From Lentinus brumalis (taxonomy: Eukaryota > Basidiomycota > Agaricomycetes > Polyporales > Polyporaceae), in assembly GCA_001792895.1 (NCBI GenBank), contig MARA01000010.1, forward strand, positions 1,364,001 to 1,428,000: a stretch of DNA of 64,000 nucleotides, given 5' to 3'. Under the pieces are notes generated by a model that did no database searches, was not told where the DNA came from, and was given only the letters and a program-made list of their open reading frames with translations. This document shows, piece after piece, positions 52,100-64,000 of this stretch. The translations under genes and the position numbers were made by a program. The stretch's first letter is position 1; each line of letters opens with the position of its first letter.

Positions 52100-55000
52100 G
52101 CGGGAGCGTAACTTTGTTGCATTGCGGATGGTTTGAGGAGTTACTTACTTATACAGATAGAACATGTGGCTGACACATTGGCAGACATTAGTGTGCACAA
52201 AGCGTCGGCCACATTTTGTGGTCAAAGCGAGGGGCGGTAAGCTCAAGTGGTGGCAGGCAAAGTGTCGACTGCAGTGGCGGGACATCAGGCGAGGCGCACA
52301 GAGTAGCTCAGGGCATTACATGCCCGTGACACCGCAGACACTCGGTCAGGTGGCGTGGAGAGCGCTCCCCGTGGTTCACATACTCTGCATTCGATGGGCA
52401 ATGACTGTAGTCTTATAGGGATGTCATCACCCTCCAATAACATCAGTAACAGGGTGGATTGCAGCAATAAGTAGTAGATGACATTGAAAACTCATGGTTT
52501 CTGATTGGCTCAATAAGCCTGGTCAGTATGTGGAATCTTCTGTGCATGGGCTAAAATGACATCACCAGATGATTCTTGGGACTAACCAGCCTTAGCTACA
52601 AGAATAAATAAATAAAAATAGATGGATCTGGATGCTTGAATGCAAAATTTGGCAATGAACCAAAGGCCCATTCTTGTCCTAGTTTCAGCCTGTTTGCGCA
52701 GTTCTATGCCCAAACAGTGAGCTTCATATTTTGTAAGCAGCTACTCTAACATCCTCTGAGTTATTGGTATTGTTCATATCACCATCAATATATATTACCG
52801 AGATGGATTGCATAAATGTCAACTGGATGTACTAGAGAATTAATAACTTCAGTAGCTGATAGAGGTGTTTAGTGAAATTGTAATTTAGATATCTCTCCCA
52901 GTTCATATCCATACAGACAACTGTGGTATCATTAGTTTGGCATAAAATAGGCTTACCAAAAACCATCTGTCATCAACTCACTCAAAGGCAGGAGGGGTTC
53001 AGATGCTGGGCCCCACAGCTTCTGCAGTGCACTATCTGTGTTATGGTCTGAAACACTCAAGAGCCTTTGCCAGTTTGAGCTTGAACAGTGATTCATACAT
53101 AGTAATCTTCACAGCCGTGATTTAGAGTACATATATTGCTGCCCTTCTGGTCCTCTCTCTATACAATCAACCTTTGTCACTTCCCTATACTTGGTCTTGC
53201 ATTCACCCTCACCAATTACTCGCCCACCTTTCAAATCTGATTCTCTTTCCTCTCATCTCTTTATATACCTTGATGTCCCAAAAATGTACATATGCATACA
53301 GAGACCCCTAAATCCTCATCTATCCTCCCTGCCAGCAATGGCCTACTTTCCAACAAGCTCTATACCTCTTTGTTGGTACCAAAAGTGTGAAAAGTGAACA
53401 ATATATGACCCTAGTATATATGATGCTGTTTTTTTTATACCTATTTCATTGATCAAATCCACCATACAGCACCTGTATAGCAGGTTTTCAACTACCATAT
53501 GTTACAAGTGGATAGAGCATTGAAAACTGCAAATCTAATGCACCTACTTTCAAGTAATACAGACAATAACTGAAGGTACTAGGGTGGTAGGAACATCCAC
53601 TGAGGAGTCATCATCAGAGAGTTGCCATAATGGGCCAGGAGAGTACAAAAAAAGCGGTGGAAGGTTGGTATAGCACAGCCACTGTGGGCTCTGGGGCTCT
53701 GGTGGCTGTAGAGGCTAAAAAGAGCAAAATAACAGTGCCCAAGAAGAAGGCCTCTGGGCTGGCTATTAGCTCAGCTGCCTAGATAGGCAGAATATGGTGG
53801 CTCCCAGAGCCTCCGGGGTGGCTGTACATGGGAGCTGGTACACGTTGCACTAGTGTGCAGGCTATTGACTGATCTCTGTGCAATAGGTACACACCATATA
53901 GTGTGCTCAAGTGATTGTGGTTGCCTGACTCAATGTGCTTAGCCCTAGGACTAAGATGCATATTGTGCAGGGCAGGTAGGCCATCCATTAGGAAAATAGA
54001 GATGGGAGCTGGATACACCACCACCACAGTTGTATGCAGCTACAGCAAAAAGTTGATCCCACTTCAAAATCTTAATGAAATGCAGTGTTAGCTAGGTACA
54101 GGAGTTAGTAAGAAAAGAGCGTGGACACAGGCAGAGTAAAGATGAGCCCACAGAGAAAGCCAAAAAATGAGTAATGAGTGTAAGTAGCTATTTGAGGTCC
54201 AATAGTAAGTAGTAAGTAGGTAGCACTAATGCTTAAGTTGTATTGTACTCTTGTTTATGGACCACCATATCCTCAACAAATCTTACAGAGTGTACCTACA
54301 ACATTTGCATTTGCATCCACCAATGAGTTGCATCACAAAAGCACAGTGGAACATCTGGAGCAATTCCCATGAGGACAGCAAGGCACTGAACCTGGTCAGG
54401 GAGCTGCAGGGGTTCTAGGAGGGCACCATTGTCACTGCACCCGTTAATATTCTAGCATAGCAGATGCACAATGTTTCCTTATGAATCAGACACACACATG
54501 AGCACGTGGGACATGGGACTCACCATCCCAGGCTTTGCCTTGGCATCTCCGGGGCTTGCAGTCACCATGTCCTTAGCAGAAGATCTGCTCTTCTGATACC
54601 AGAAAGATATTGGTTGTAGCGCACATACCACCATGATGAGACCATACTCACTGCCCATGTGAACAAATTGATTCTAGTTGTTAGAGTGCACATGATGCCA
54701 TGGACTCACTGAGCTTAGACTGCTATCTTCTGATGTGGCCAGAATAAACTCACCTGCAACTTGCATTTGGTGGATGCTGCCTCTGTTAGTGTGGAGGTGG
54801 TGATAGGGTTATTGGTGTCCTTGGGCAGGTAGAACAGTGGTTGATAAATTATAATTGCTTGGGCCCACAGAGAGGGGCATGTGTGTGTATATTGGTATGT
54901 GGGACACCATGGGTAGGGGTGCCAGAGCCGTAGGAAGAGCACTAATGTTCTGCTGCGCTGCACGCTGGAGTGTGCCATTCTCAATGAAGCAGTGAGTTGG

Positions 55001-55515
55001 ACTGTGATACTGGTGATGGCCAGGTGTGATTTGTGTCACAATGGGCCATTGCAGCCATGCTTCACTCCACATCATATTTTGAGTTGGTGTCAATGTCTGC
55101 TTCACCACAGCCCTGCATCTTCAACCATGCCACTCATATGCTGTGATGGGTTTTTTCAGGCTCAGGGTGGTCTGTATGTGCTTGTGCAGCCTTCATGGAA
55201 TGTACTCAACCTGTCCCAGGTCATCCACAAGACAGGCAAGTTGTGCTGAATTGCCTACTCAAGGCTGGCTTCAAAGACAACCACACCATAACCCACATCT
55301 GGCTACAGCATCAGCTCAAGCACAACTGTTGGGAGCTCTTCTGAGCCAAGTTGTTTTAAGCAGATGCTTGATAGGCACATAATTTGTCTTGTTGTGTCCC
55401 CTCTCCGTGATTTGTTGTGGCATTGCTTCCATTGTGCCACCCCTGCTCGAATCTCAAATCCATTGTACACTTGGAACAGACATCCTGCTCTCCTGCATGC
55501 CCACCCAAGCTTGTC
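52100..55515. other. Non-coding CpG-depleted block
   Basis: No gene was recognised. Composition is TG/CA-rich and CG-poor, as in 11964-14780. Confidence 0.5.
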
Positions 55516-55517
55516 TG

Positions 55518-55640
55518 TGCTGAACTTGGTGCTCTATCTCCGGTTCCTACAACAGCATGAACTCCATACTTGCATGCAAGGACACTTATAGTGTATTCTA
55601 CTAGCACCCCAATGCACTGACTGAGGCCGTTCCAATCCTT
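55518..55640 (-). repeat. Degraded 424-bp element fragment
   Basis: CTCTATCTCCGGTTCCT followed by ACTCCATACTTGCA and CTACTAGCACCCC aligns to the CAACA end of the family. CpG sites are replaced by TG or CA, so this is an old copy. Confidence 0.7.
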
Positions 55641-55917
55641 CTGCCTCTCACAGCCATCATGTACCAAGGAGGTCAACTTTCTAACCAGCATCTGGTTCAA
55701 TATGAAAGATCTTTCTGTGGGGGATGCTAAAGGGTGCAGACTCTTTCCCTGCAGACACTGCAGGTGCTGGGGTCATCTTGCTCAACTTGGATTGCATGCA
55801 TGAATGCTACCCTCTTTCTTCTTGTGTGCTGGCATACTGAACCTACTCATGGTAATCCTGGCAATGGACCACATCAATGAGGAGCTGGCGCAAATTGCAA
55901 GCAGCAGCTTCATTGGG

Positions 55918-55964
55918 TGTTAAGACTGTGCGTGCTGGGACGGAGTCCAGTAGAAGTCCGGACT
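55918..55964 (-). repeat. Gypsy-2 3' LTR remnant
   Basis: The first 47 bp on plus (TGTTAAGACTGTGCG to AGTCCGGAC) match the LTR. It is joined directly to gag by the deletion. Confidence 0.8.
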
Positions 55965-56818
55965 TCGTAACTGGGTGATGTAGCGAGCAACACTCTGGTT
56001 CTCAGACATGACTAGATTCTCCAGCTCATGCTCTGCGGTTCCGACGTCGTCGTAAGGTCTGAATTTCATCCGGAGTTCCTCCTGGAAGACATCATAGTCT
56101 GAAAGGAAAACCGGAGGGTTCCCAGATGGAGCTTCAAGGAGGAAGGGTTCAAACCAAGTGAGAGCGGTCCCCTTAAGATGGGAGATGGCATAGGTGTCCT
56201 TCTTCTCATGGGTATCGAAAGTGTTAGGCAGAGCCTTGAAGACCAGTTCTAGCTGAACAAAGAAGGAACAGAGTTTGGTAGTGTCCTTGCCATCAAACTG
56301 GTCCGGGTCTCGGACATTGTGACACTCAAACGCCATAGGCTTTGAAGGAGCCGGAGGTGGAGGCGGAGTGCACTGAAGGGATTGCGTGGTCTGAGCCAGG
56401 AGGGTGATAGCAGCTGCTAGATCCTGATTGGTCTGCAGCTGGGGGTTAACCCCGGCAGTTGCCTGAGTGGCCTGAGTTCCGGAGGTTTGAGCACCTCTCG
56501 GAGGTCCGGCAGCTTGGGCTTGTCCGGAAGTTCCAGCCTGAAGGGCCAGTTTTGGCTGAGCTCCAGCGTGGGTGGCCCGGGCTTGGGAGGCCGAGCCTTG
56601 GGCCGGAGAGTAGAAGCCCATGGCGGACTGGTCGAAGACATTGCTGGAGAAGTGGTAGGAAAGACAGGTTGGATGATGGCCGGTGAAGGCAGATGGGTGT
56701 TACCCGGAGATGGCGGAGTAGTGCTGGCTGCGGGTGCTTTACCTCGACGGGTTGGAGTATCTGCCGGATCATAACCTGCAGCCTTGAAGATGCATTCAGC
56801 GAATCCTTGGAAGGACAT
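55965..56818 (-). pseudogene. Gypsy-2 gag
   Basis: Starts MSFQGFAECIFKAAGYDPAD at 56818, 30 bp after the LTR. A frameshift near 56630 leads to the frame with the retrotransposon gag core: FECHNVRDPDQFDGKDTTKL, SHLKGTALTWFEPFLLEA, SDYDVFQEELRMKFRPYDDV and LENLVMSENQSVARYITQLR. The N-terminal half is Pro/Ala/Gln-rich. No zinc knuckle remains because the deletion cuts the C-terminus. Gag forms the virus-like particle of Ty3/Gypsy elements. Confidence 0.88.
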
Positions 56819-56848
56819 GATGAATCTTCAAGTTGGGTTCTGATATAC

Positions 56849-57606
56849 TGTTAAGACCGTGCGCGCCGGGACAAAGTCCGGTAGAAGTCCGGACGGAGTT
56901 ACAGAGTTACGAAGTCCAGAACCATGTGTGCAAGGAATGAAGACTTTGGCAAAGCTATTGATTAATGTCTTGAGGATCCACAAAGATCTTCAATTCAGGA
57001 CAAACCAGGGAACCAGAGTTTATACTGGAGCAAGCAACAAGTAAGAAGATAAGCAAGAGATAATACCAAGTAGAAAAGAAGTCAAGCCAGAGATAAGAAG
57101 TCAAGCTAGAGTCGGAAGTCAGAGGTCAGAGGTCAGAGGTCAGAGGTCGGAGGTCGGAGGTCAGAGGTCGGAGGTCGGAGGTCGGAGGTCAGAAGTCCGG
57201 TCGGAAGGATCAGACTTTGAGAGAGAGAGTGAACAGAATAGATTGAGCTCAGAGCCGTAACAGGGAGTGTAACAAGATATCAGAACTGAAGTCTAAGTGT
57301 GGCTACAAGGAGGCTTATATAGTAAAGTCCGAACATCCGGAGAGAAGTAGCCAAGACATAATAAAGGAGGTACAGAGCCGGAGTCAGACGGAAACAAATC
57401 GTCCAATACAATGTATAGTAAGATCAAATGAAAGGCAGATACAATCGAGGGTGATCGAATAAACGGAAGCAGGCGGAGTCTGATCACAGAGGATGCAATT
57501 GGAAGCAGATGGGTCCGGAGTCCGGGTCAAGTAAGAAGGCGGTAAGGGGTGAAGTGATTGACAATAGAAACACATGTAAGAATGAACCAAAGTTGCGGAG
57601 TCCGGA
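56849..57606 (-). repeat. Gypsy-2 5' LTR
   Basis: 758 bp of the LTR family; the gag-proximal end is TAACA (complement of TGTTA at 56849). The outer end lacks the TGTTACATTCC start, so it was truncated before or during the insertion of the flanking DNA. The TATATAAG box is at about 57315. Confidence 0.88.
57118..57194. repeat. AGGTCRG heptamer array in the LTR
   Basis: About eleven units of AGGTCAG or AGGTCGG. The same site has about four units in the 5079 copy and about eight in the 15163 copy. Confidence 0.9.
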
Positions 57607-59160
57607 GGCAAGTACGTATCTTGTCACCCGCGATGAATCATCGGTCATCCAAAAGTGGTATCCGGTCCACCTTCAGAACCCACTCCCGGCCCCTGCTTAA
57701 CTCTCTCCAGTAACTACACTATACGGCATTAGACCATCGCCTTCCTCACTCTTGTCCATCATATGACATGCACTAGTCCTTGCCCATTGAATCAAACGTC
57801 ACCATCCATACCGCAACCAGTCCTGACCATTATCCGTCACCCGGCCTTCGCGTTGTGCCATCCTGTAAAGCCCCATCTTCGCATACCTGTCCCGCACGAA
57901 AGTCGAACGCGTGTAATGCTATTAGAGCACTCGCCCCACCACGATCAGGCTCTTGTCTCGCCGTCGGGCTACCACCGTCAGGCCTGTGTACCCACAGCTG
58001 CCCTCTGTGCCCAAGCTAACCCGTCCCGCCCAGAGAACGCCCTCATGTCTTTCGCGGATGCCGCACCCGCCCCACCCGTTTGCACTTCCGGCAACCATGG
58101 CGATCGTGCATCTGTCCCATCGCACCAAAAGCACTGCTGTCTCCGCGCCGGCGCTCACCGGTCCTCAGGAGAACGATTACCTGTCAACCCGTTTAACAGC
58201 ACCTCTACCACTCCCCGCTCACGTCCACAATCTGCATCCATGGAACGCCATGACCTACGACATGCACGGAAAAATCCTAAATACGTTTCCAGAGGCCGCA
58301 CGCGTGTACTGCAGGCGCAACCGCATCTCACCGCTACACGCCGCCCCACGGCGCCCGTGGCGTGGGCGCTTCCCGAACGCGGCTTCCCTGTCCGTTCTCT
58401 CACTATTCATACAACGTCATCCCATGTCAGCAGCCCCCTTTCTCCTCATCTCCCTACGTTGTATCAAGCCGCGCGCGTCGTTTGCCTTGTATTGGGACAG
58501 CGACCTCTTTACCGTCCTGGTCCATGGCCCTTCCTCACAACCCCTGTCGGGTCCCGCCCTATGCCCCATTGCCGTACTCATCCTGTTCTCATTATCTCGA
58601 CCAACAACACGTCCCTGCTTCCCGTCTAGGGGGTTCCTGCTCTGGTCGCCGTCACGGCCATCTGCATCTGACACCACCCGCACAGGTGCACCGTGTGAGT
58701 ACCCGCTTCGCATGGCTACATGAACCCCTGGCCAGTCCCCCCCCTCTCCACCCCATCGCTCCCTTCTTCATCCGCCTGCTACCAGTCGACACGCGCATAT
58801 ATGTCGCATCCCGCCTCGTGCGCGCGTGTTGGATCTGTCGCGCCGGCGCCGCGACTGCGTACGCTGCCCCGATGTCGTTCGAATACGCTCGTCACTCCCC
58901 CACCACCCGCGTTTCTCGCATCCATCTGTCATGTTTGTATACTCCCGTAACCCTCTGGGTGCATTCATATCTCGTCAATGCAAAGTTCGTCGGCGTCTCC
59001 TACGTCCGCCGTTCCCCACTCTAGTCCTTCTGTCTGCGTGCAAGCGTCCACGACCGCCCCCCTACTCCCGAATCAATGCTTTCCCAGACTCCCAGCTATC
59101 ATCCACGCCCTCTGTCTGTATTGCGGCGTCGGCATAATCCTTGAATGCGTCCTGTAATCA
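57607..59160. other. C-rich stretch, no supported gene
   Basis: Long plus frames (57763-58629, 57953-58723) overlap each other in several phases. Their Pro/Ser/His-rich content follows from base composition; no domain is seen. Confidence 0.45.
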
Positions 59161-59166
59161 CACCCA

Positions 59167-59660
59167 TTAGTCGCGTCCCATCGCGTACGCGACCTCAAAT
59201 CCTACCTCGTCAAGGATGTCGTGAAGCCAATCTCCCACCTGACGCAACTCCGGCTCGATGTCCTCAGTGGTCTCCGCGGTCGCAATGATCCGTAAGAGGT
59301 ACGTGAACACTTTGTAGAGGTTCTCCATGTCCGGGTCATCAGAGAGTTCGCGGAAGCCAATCAGCACGGTGGCGACGATGGTCTGTTGCTCTGGTGTGAT
59401 ATCGCCTCCACCCCCCATCTTCCGCGGACTTCCTCTATCCGTTCTTCCCAGGGGTAACCGAGCTCTGGGACAGGACCGATTGGCAGGCAAAGCTGATTGG
59501 AAGTCAGTGCGCAAACTGTGTTAAGGATCATTGGGAATACTCGCACCCGTTGGACAATGTCCTCATCGACAACGTATAACATTGCCGCCTCGTAGACCTC
59601 TCCGCCCTCTTCCTGAGGCTCCGGGCGGAAGTCTGACCGCTTGATAGTCAATATTGCCAT
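59167..59660 (-). pseudogene. Small hypothetical protein gene, frame-broken
   Basis: Two minus frames together give about 160 residues: MAILTIKRSDFRPEP, VYEAAMLYVVDEDIVQRVRV and ELGYPWEERIEEVRGRW from 59660, then from about 59425 GGDITPEQQTIVATVLIGFR, RELSDDPDMENLYKVFTYLL and HDILDEVGFEVAYAMGRD to 59167. The switch falls at a run of six G near 59420, so a one-base slip or sequencing error could explain it. The composition is convincing for a protein; no family is recognised. Confidence 0.5.
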
Positions 59661-59669
59661 CTCAACTGG

Positions 59670-62600
59670 GCTAGCTTAGGTGCCCGGGTACGTGCTTGCG
59701 GTGCTTGATATAAGATTTGCGCTGAATAGTGTCTACAGGAGTCATCCATCCGTCGTACGCCTCGGTGAGTGGCGTGCCCCTACTCCCGGGCCGGCAGCCG
59801 ACCCCATGTTTCGATCCTTCCAGTGTCCACGATCTTTCTTTGTACCCATCTGTACTCATGTCATTCACACTATACTGTCCAGGCTCTTCCTCGCTATCAC
59901 ATTCGTTGCGAACAATACGTCCGTCACATGTCCGTTGACCCTGTCAGATCTTTTCTTCGCTCCTCTACGCCTTGCCATCCAACAATATTCTCTGCGCTCT
60001 CTCTTCAAGCTACCTCGCCATATTTGCGTTTGAGGTGTCGCGTGTTCCCCCTCAGCACGATCTCCTGCCCCGGCCCCACTTGTCGCCCCATCAGTCCTGA
60101 TACCACACACCAAGATTGCGCTTACTTTCGTCCACGTTCGCCCCATCCTCGATCTGCACTTCCTGTGCTTCAGCGCCCTCGTCACCCATTTGTCCTTCGC
60201 CGGCCGCCTCCGCACGCGTATACCCGAACGCCCCTCGTGCCACACGATCCTTGCGTGGCAGCTCCTGCGGCGTCTGCTCCCGGCACGGCCTGTGTGCACG
60301 CAGCTGCGCGTCGTGGTCGCGGTCGTAGCCTACTGCCTCCGCCGCCGCTGTCTCTTCGGTCCCGTGGTGCTGAAGAGCATCGCCGTCTCCTCCGAGTCCG
60401 TCTCCTCGGCGCGACGCCATCGTGGGATCTCTGGGCCCACATCCCTCCTCTGATTGCACGTCAGCCAATGCCTCACGTTCGCACAGATTTCGGCACACCG
60501 GGACACGCACCAAACTTCACGCCAACGTGCGTAGCTTCCCGCGTGGGCACAAAGTGCACGGGCCTTTGGGAATCATCATCCTCCGCCTTCACTGTCATGC
60601 ACACGCGCCCGTTGTCGGCGTTATGTCTGGCATGGCTATACAGGATGCCCATTATTATCGTCCTTCGGCACTGCCTCGCAATCAACACTTACGCGTCGCC
60701 CCACTCTTCATACCATCCAGCCTCGAACATTCCGCGGTCTCTGTCGCTATATCGTCACCTGGCATAAGTGCGTGGTCAACACGCGCCGCCCGCAGATTCT
60801 AATGCGTTCTATCCTACCAGGCGTCGCTCCTGGCCGTTGGCGAGGGTGACTGGTCAGACGCGGCGCGGGGCTCTCAGATTGTGGCACGCTCACCCGAGAA
60901 TGGTGTATACGACAGCGATTGTCGCTCGCGCCGTGCAGCCGCGACGGGCGACATGCCAAACTCCCTGACCTCGGCTACTACCCACGGCATACGGACGAGG
61001 TATATCAACAGGCCATCTAAACTCGCAGACATCATGGCACTCACCCGGCGCCGAAGCGAAGTTCGCGCTCGGAGGACTTGGCATCGACTCTGGGTATGGG
61101 CGGCTGTTTGAATTCGTGACCGAGGTTAACGATACACCTTGTCTGTTCCCCTCTGTTCTCACCGTTGAGTTCTCCCAGCAACGGTCGCATGCCGGCCTTC
61201 ACTTGCGACCACATCTCGGCTCTCGTATCCGGCACCTCTAGTCCCTCGTGGCATTCAGGGTGTGTGTACGCGTCTGAACTGGCCCACTCACCGTGGCCAG
61301 ATGCATTGATACACGTCACTTTGATCTTCTGTGTAACTGCGAGAGCCTGTCAAAACCCCCTCGCTCGCGGTCGTGTTACTGCACACGTACAAACACAGGT
61401 GTCGTGAACTTGCTCGAAGGTGATCTTCTGCTTTTCTGTCAGGCCTCCATCCCCGTCAACATGGGCCGACGACGACAACCCATCCGCACTCACCGGCACC
61501 TGTACCGCATTGCTGCACGACCTCCACCCGCTGTACCCCGCCTGCGCGAGCGTCGTAACCCACGATCGTTCCCAGCGTACTGCTTCAAAGTCGAAGAGGA
61601 CGCTCACCTGCCTTGCAATGATGCCAACTCTCAAATTTCAGAGTTTGTCGTCGTGCCACTGCTTCCATGTCAACGTTTCCCATTTCCCAAAATAATGTGA
61701 CGACTCACCGCCCGTCTCAGTCCCGAGTTGCTCGACTGTTACCCTCTGAAACACTGCGAGGATTTCATGAGTTCGACATGGGCGCGGTATGCCTGTCCAG
61801 CGCGCCCACCGCGATCGCCCTCTCGTCCCTGCTCAACGGTGGCGGTTTGGCTCCCTACATAACGCAGGACATCAGCGTTGCGCATCCGACACCTCGTCCG
61901 GCTCACCATCTACCCCCGTGACACTTGCCACACTTTGTTGCACATCTACATCGCCCGGGGAGGAGTATCTCGGTCTCAGCGGCAGCACTCACCCTTGTCC
62001 ACAGTTACGAGCAACAACAGACCTTCGGCGTCCTCATGGCGTCCTTGGCCGGCGGCGCTGTCAGCATCCGAGCCAGCCGCGCGATCCTCGCCGTTCATGG
62101 TTATAGGCACCGGTGCCAGCAGGGAACACCGAGCACACCGTCAAGGTAGGAGGAGGTGACAGAAAGGCAGCGGCAGTCGGGGTGATTGCACTGGGCTGGT
62201 GTATGTCATGCTATCTGTCACTCCCGTCGCGCCGACCATCAATGACCCGATCAAAACTAACCTTTCCGCGCACATTTACCTCCCCCATAGCCACACCGGC
62301 TATAGGAACTTCAAAGTGCCCCCGTATGCGTCCAGGCGCAGCCACAGTGCGAATTGCCAGGCGATCGCCCGGAAGACACTTATCAGCTACTATAAGTACT
62401 AAATCGTGTTCATGCCATAACATCAGTGTGTAAACGCGTCATTCTTCAAGTGCCACCTTACCTGCTCGCTGACGTGCTGATGTTCAGAAACGCTTCGTTT
62501 TATCGATGGCTCGGCTCATTTGCAGCGCTTAGCAGTCGTTGATATGAGTGGCACATGGACTGGCACGCACGCCATCAGGTACTCGAGGGTACTCGGCCAA

Positions 62601-62960
62601 TTGGGACGCCTTCGACTCGCTCTCGTGTCTCCCGTATCAAGCACATATGTGCTTAGACGATCGCTTCTTCTGTTTACTATTTTCGCCTCATGGTCGTCCA
62701 ATGCAGAGGCTGCACGCAGAGGCTCCCGGGGCGACGCAATCAAGTCCCGCTTGCAACCCAGCTGCCCGCTTCATCTGGGTGTAGCTTCCGACAATCCAGC
62801 GTTCGCGTTGCGAACCAAATCGCGGTGCGTTACGTGGCTACGAACTAAGTATGACATCCAGTACTACGCCGGGCTCCCTGGTACTAGATCATCTAACTTG
62901 GTGAATTTCTCGTTCGCCCTAGTCCACCGTGTATACGCATCAAGGACATACTTCCCTTCC
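59670..62960. other. C-rich stretch, no supported gene
   Basis: The longest plus frame (59769-60767, 332 codons) is Pro/Ser/Arg/His-rich and overlaps equally long frames on both strands. I found no splice-consistent domain-bearing gene. A minus frame at 60091-60513 has a charged, more protein-like composition, but nothing recognisable. Confidence 0.4.
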
Positions 62961-62965
62961 TTTGC

Positions 62966-64000
62966 CTAAAAGTTCTTTTGTGACAGGAAGCCGCACCCCC
63001 TCCATCGGAAAAATCGGCCGGCCGTATACTGGGTGACCGAGTATCTGCTCTCCCCTGCGTGGATTGCAGCGTTCGAGGGCCGTAAATTGGCGGAGGGCAC
63101 AAATATGAAGAAGCCCAGCGGCCACTCGACGTATACGTTGAGGTCCCAGAGCACGGGTTGGCCCGCTCGCTTCGCGTCAAGTCACCCAGAGCCACTACCG
63201 CGCACCATCCAGGTACGTAATTCAAGTGGTCGGTTTGCTTGTACGTAGCCACTCTTCCTCCCAGGTTGAACGTGCATGCCGCCAAGACGTTATTCTTGAA
63301 CGGCGACTCCGGTCCGGGATATCGCGGCGCAGAGCCCTCATGCAATCACCGCACTCGCGATGCAGTTTGCAGCCGTGCAACTTGAAGGATGCTGGGTTAC
63401 GCACAGGAATGTCAGCACCTCTCCCGGTGCACGCCGTTGGGCTAACCTTAGCGTAGGCAAAGCCCGCCAGGCGACGCAAACAGGCATCCGCGCACAGCAT
63501 TCTGAGTATAGCCTCGTTCTCCGGGGAGTGCGCGAAGTTGCATACCCCCTACGTACAATGTGGGTCGGGCTTCAATTCGCTAGAGGACAGAGTCCTGACT
63601 CGCGTTCTACCTCCACCAAATGAGTAACCTGTGCTCGCATTCGGGTGCGGCCAACTTCGCTCGTGCGGCTGCCCTTCCGGAGTCAACTTGGCCCCCTCTC
63701 TGACAAGCACATCGACCGCAGCCCGACAAAGGTCATCCCAGTCGTTCGCCCCTGGGTCGGCCCACTAACACGAGGAATATCCTGCTACGCGGTTATACGA
63801 ACCAAATCGGCGAACTGCGACCCGCTTGTCAGTTAGTCTGTTTTCACGCCCAGCGGGTCAGTCACTCACACTCCATCCCATTCGATCAGTCTCTTCTTCA
63901 GGCCCTGCGATTGCTCCAACGTGTACGTCTTGAGTTCATCCTGTCCCGGGCGCAGCGTCCGCCCCATATACTCTGTGCTGGCCACCGAGAATTGCTCTTC
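62966..64000 (-). pseudogene. TET/JBP-like 2-oxoglutarate/Fe(II) dioxygenase relic
   Basis: Runs from the right window edge. In order on minus: TYTLEQSQGLKKRLIEWDG (about 63920), intron 55 bp, SRIFLVLVGRPRG, NDWDDLCRAAVDVL, TGYSFGGG (about 63610), NEAILRMLCADACLRRLAGF (about 63520-63460), VLAACTFNLGG (about 63285), YKQTDHLNYVPGWCAVVALG (63243-63185), VLWDLNVYVEWPLGFF and SANLRPSNAAIHAGESRYSV, then TQYTAGRFFRW, ending at 62966. This is the layout of the fungal TET/JBP-like family. The expected HxD reads QTD and the distal His reads Pro (LRPSN, 63071-63088), so the iron site is lost; the Arg for 2-oxoglutarate (SRYS) remains. At least four frame changes also occur. Confidence 0.75.

Larger units (their letters stand above)
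55918..57606 (-). mobile_element. Gypsy-2 element, internally deleted
   Basis: On minus: a 5' LTR (57606-56849, its outer end truncated), a 30-bp leader with primer-binding-like TATATCAGAACCC, gag (56818 to about 55970), then a short 3' LTR piece (55964-55918, ending TAACA). All of pol is missing. This is the parent family of the solo LTRs at 5079, 11229, 14783 and 15163. Confidence 0.85.

Noticed and set aside
57763..58629. 288-codon plus frame and its overlapping partners
   Set aside because: Same base-composition effect; no motif and no splice support.
59769..60767. 332-codon plus frame
   Set aside because: C-rich DNA opens several overlapping long frames here. The product is Pro/Ser/Arg/His-rich without any domain.

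Overview
The window is from a filamentous fungus, almost certainly a mushroom-forming basidiomycete (Agaricomycetes). The evidence is short 50-75 bp GT-AG introns and a mobile-element set typical of that group: Plavaka, KDZ with CxC5/CxC6 cysteine clusters, PIF/Harbinger with a Myb-like partner gene, hAT, Helitron, Copia, Gypsy, a LINE fragment and a TET/JBP-like dioxygenase relic. I see no ordinary single-copy housekeeping gene. This is a nested transposon graveyard.

Layout. 1-1875 is the 3' part of a Helitron: helicase C-terminus, an intact accessory gene, and a terminal hairpin ending in CTAG. 1876-8000 is mostly CpG-poor non-coding DNA with a MITE (2408-2568) and a Gypsy solo LTR (5079-5807). 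8000-11170 is a hAT relic on the minus strand. 11229-15066 holds two degraded LTR copies and CpG-depleted DNA. 15067-16118 is a Copia 5' fragment split by a second solo LTR (15163-15932). 16119-20031 is a whole PIF/Harbinger element with TIRs, a broken transposase and an intact partner gene. 20345-20917 is a LINE 3' end.

23500-39520 is one Gypsy element (Gypsy-1) in degraded pieces: gag, protease, RT/RNase H, integrase. It is interrupted by two copies of a 424-bp LTR-like element and by a roughly 9-kb insertion (about 28970-38084). That insertion itself contains a 5.6-kb TIR transposon (29260-34895). The transposase-like relic of this inner element has a P-element/THAP9-like order of acidic motifs. 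It is my best candidate for an under-described system.

39908-48785 is a Copia element (gag, protease, integrase). Another 424-bp element lies in its 5' leader, and a 6.36-kb Plavaka transposon (42004-48359) lies inside its pre-integrase region. 48786-52090 holds a fourth 424-bp copy, a KDZ fragment and a cysteine-rich gene. 52100-55900 is CpG-depleted non-coding DNA. 55918-57606 is an internally deleted Gypsy-2 element, the source family of the solo LTRs. 57607-62960 is C-rich with one small broken gene. 62966-64000 (continuing past the window) is a frameshifted TET/JBP-like 2-oxoglutarate dioxygenase pseudogene whose two Fe-binding His positions are lost.

Links between parts: several terminal structures are confirmed by target-site duplications (CTAAC, CAAGG, CTTGC, GATCC, ATTGACA, AAT, TTA, TT). 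CpG-depleted blocks, and catalytic residues lost through CpG-to-CpA changes in the hAT relic, suggest cytosine methylation and deamination acted on the older elements. The newer Plavaka, Harbinger and P-like insertions keep normal CpG.
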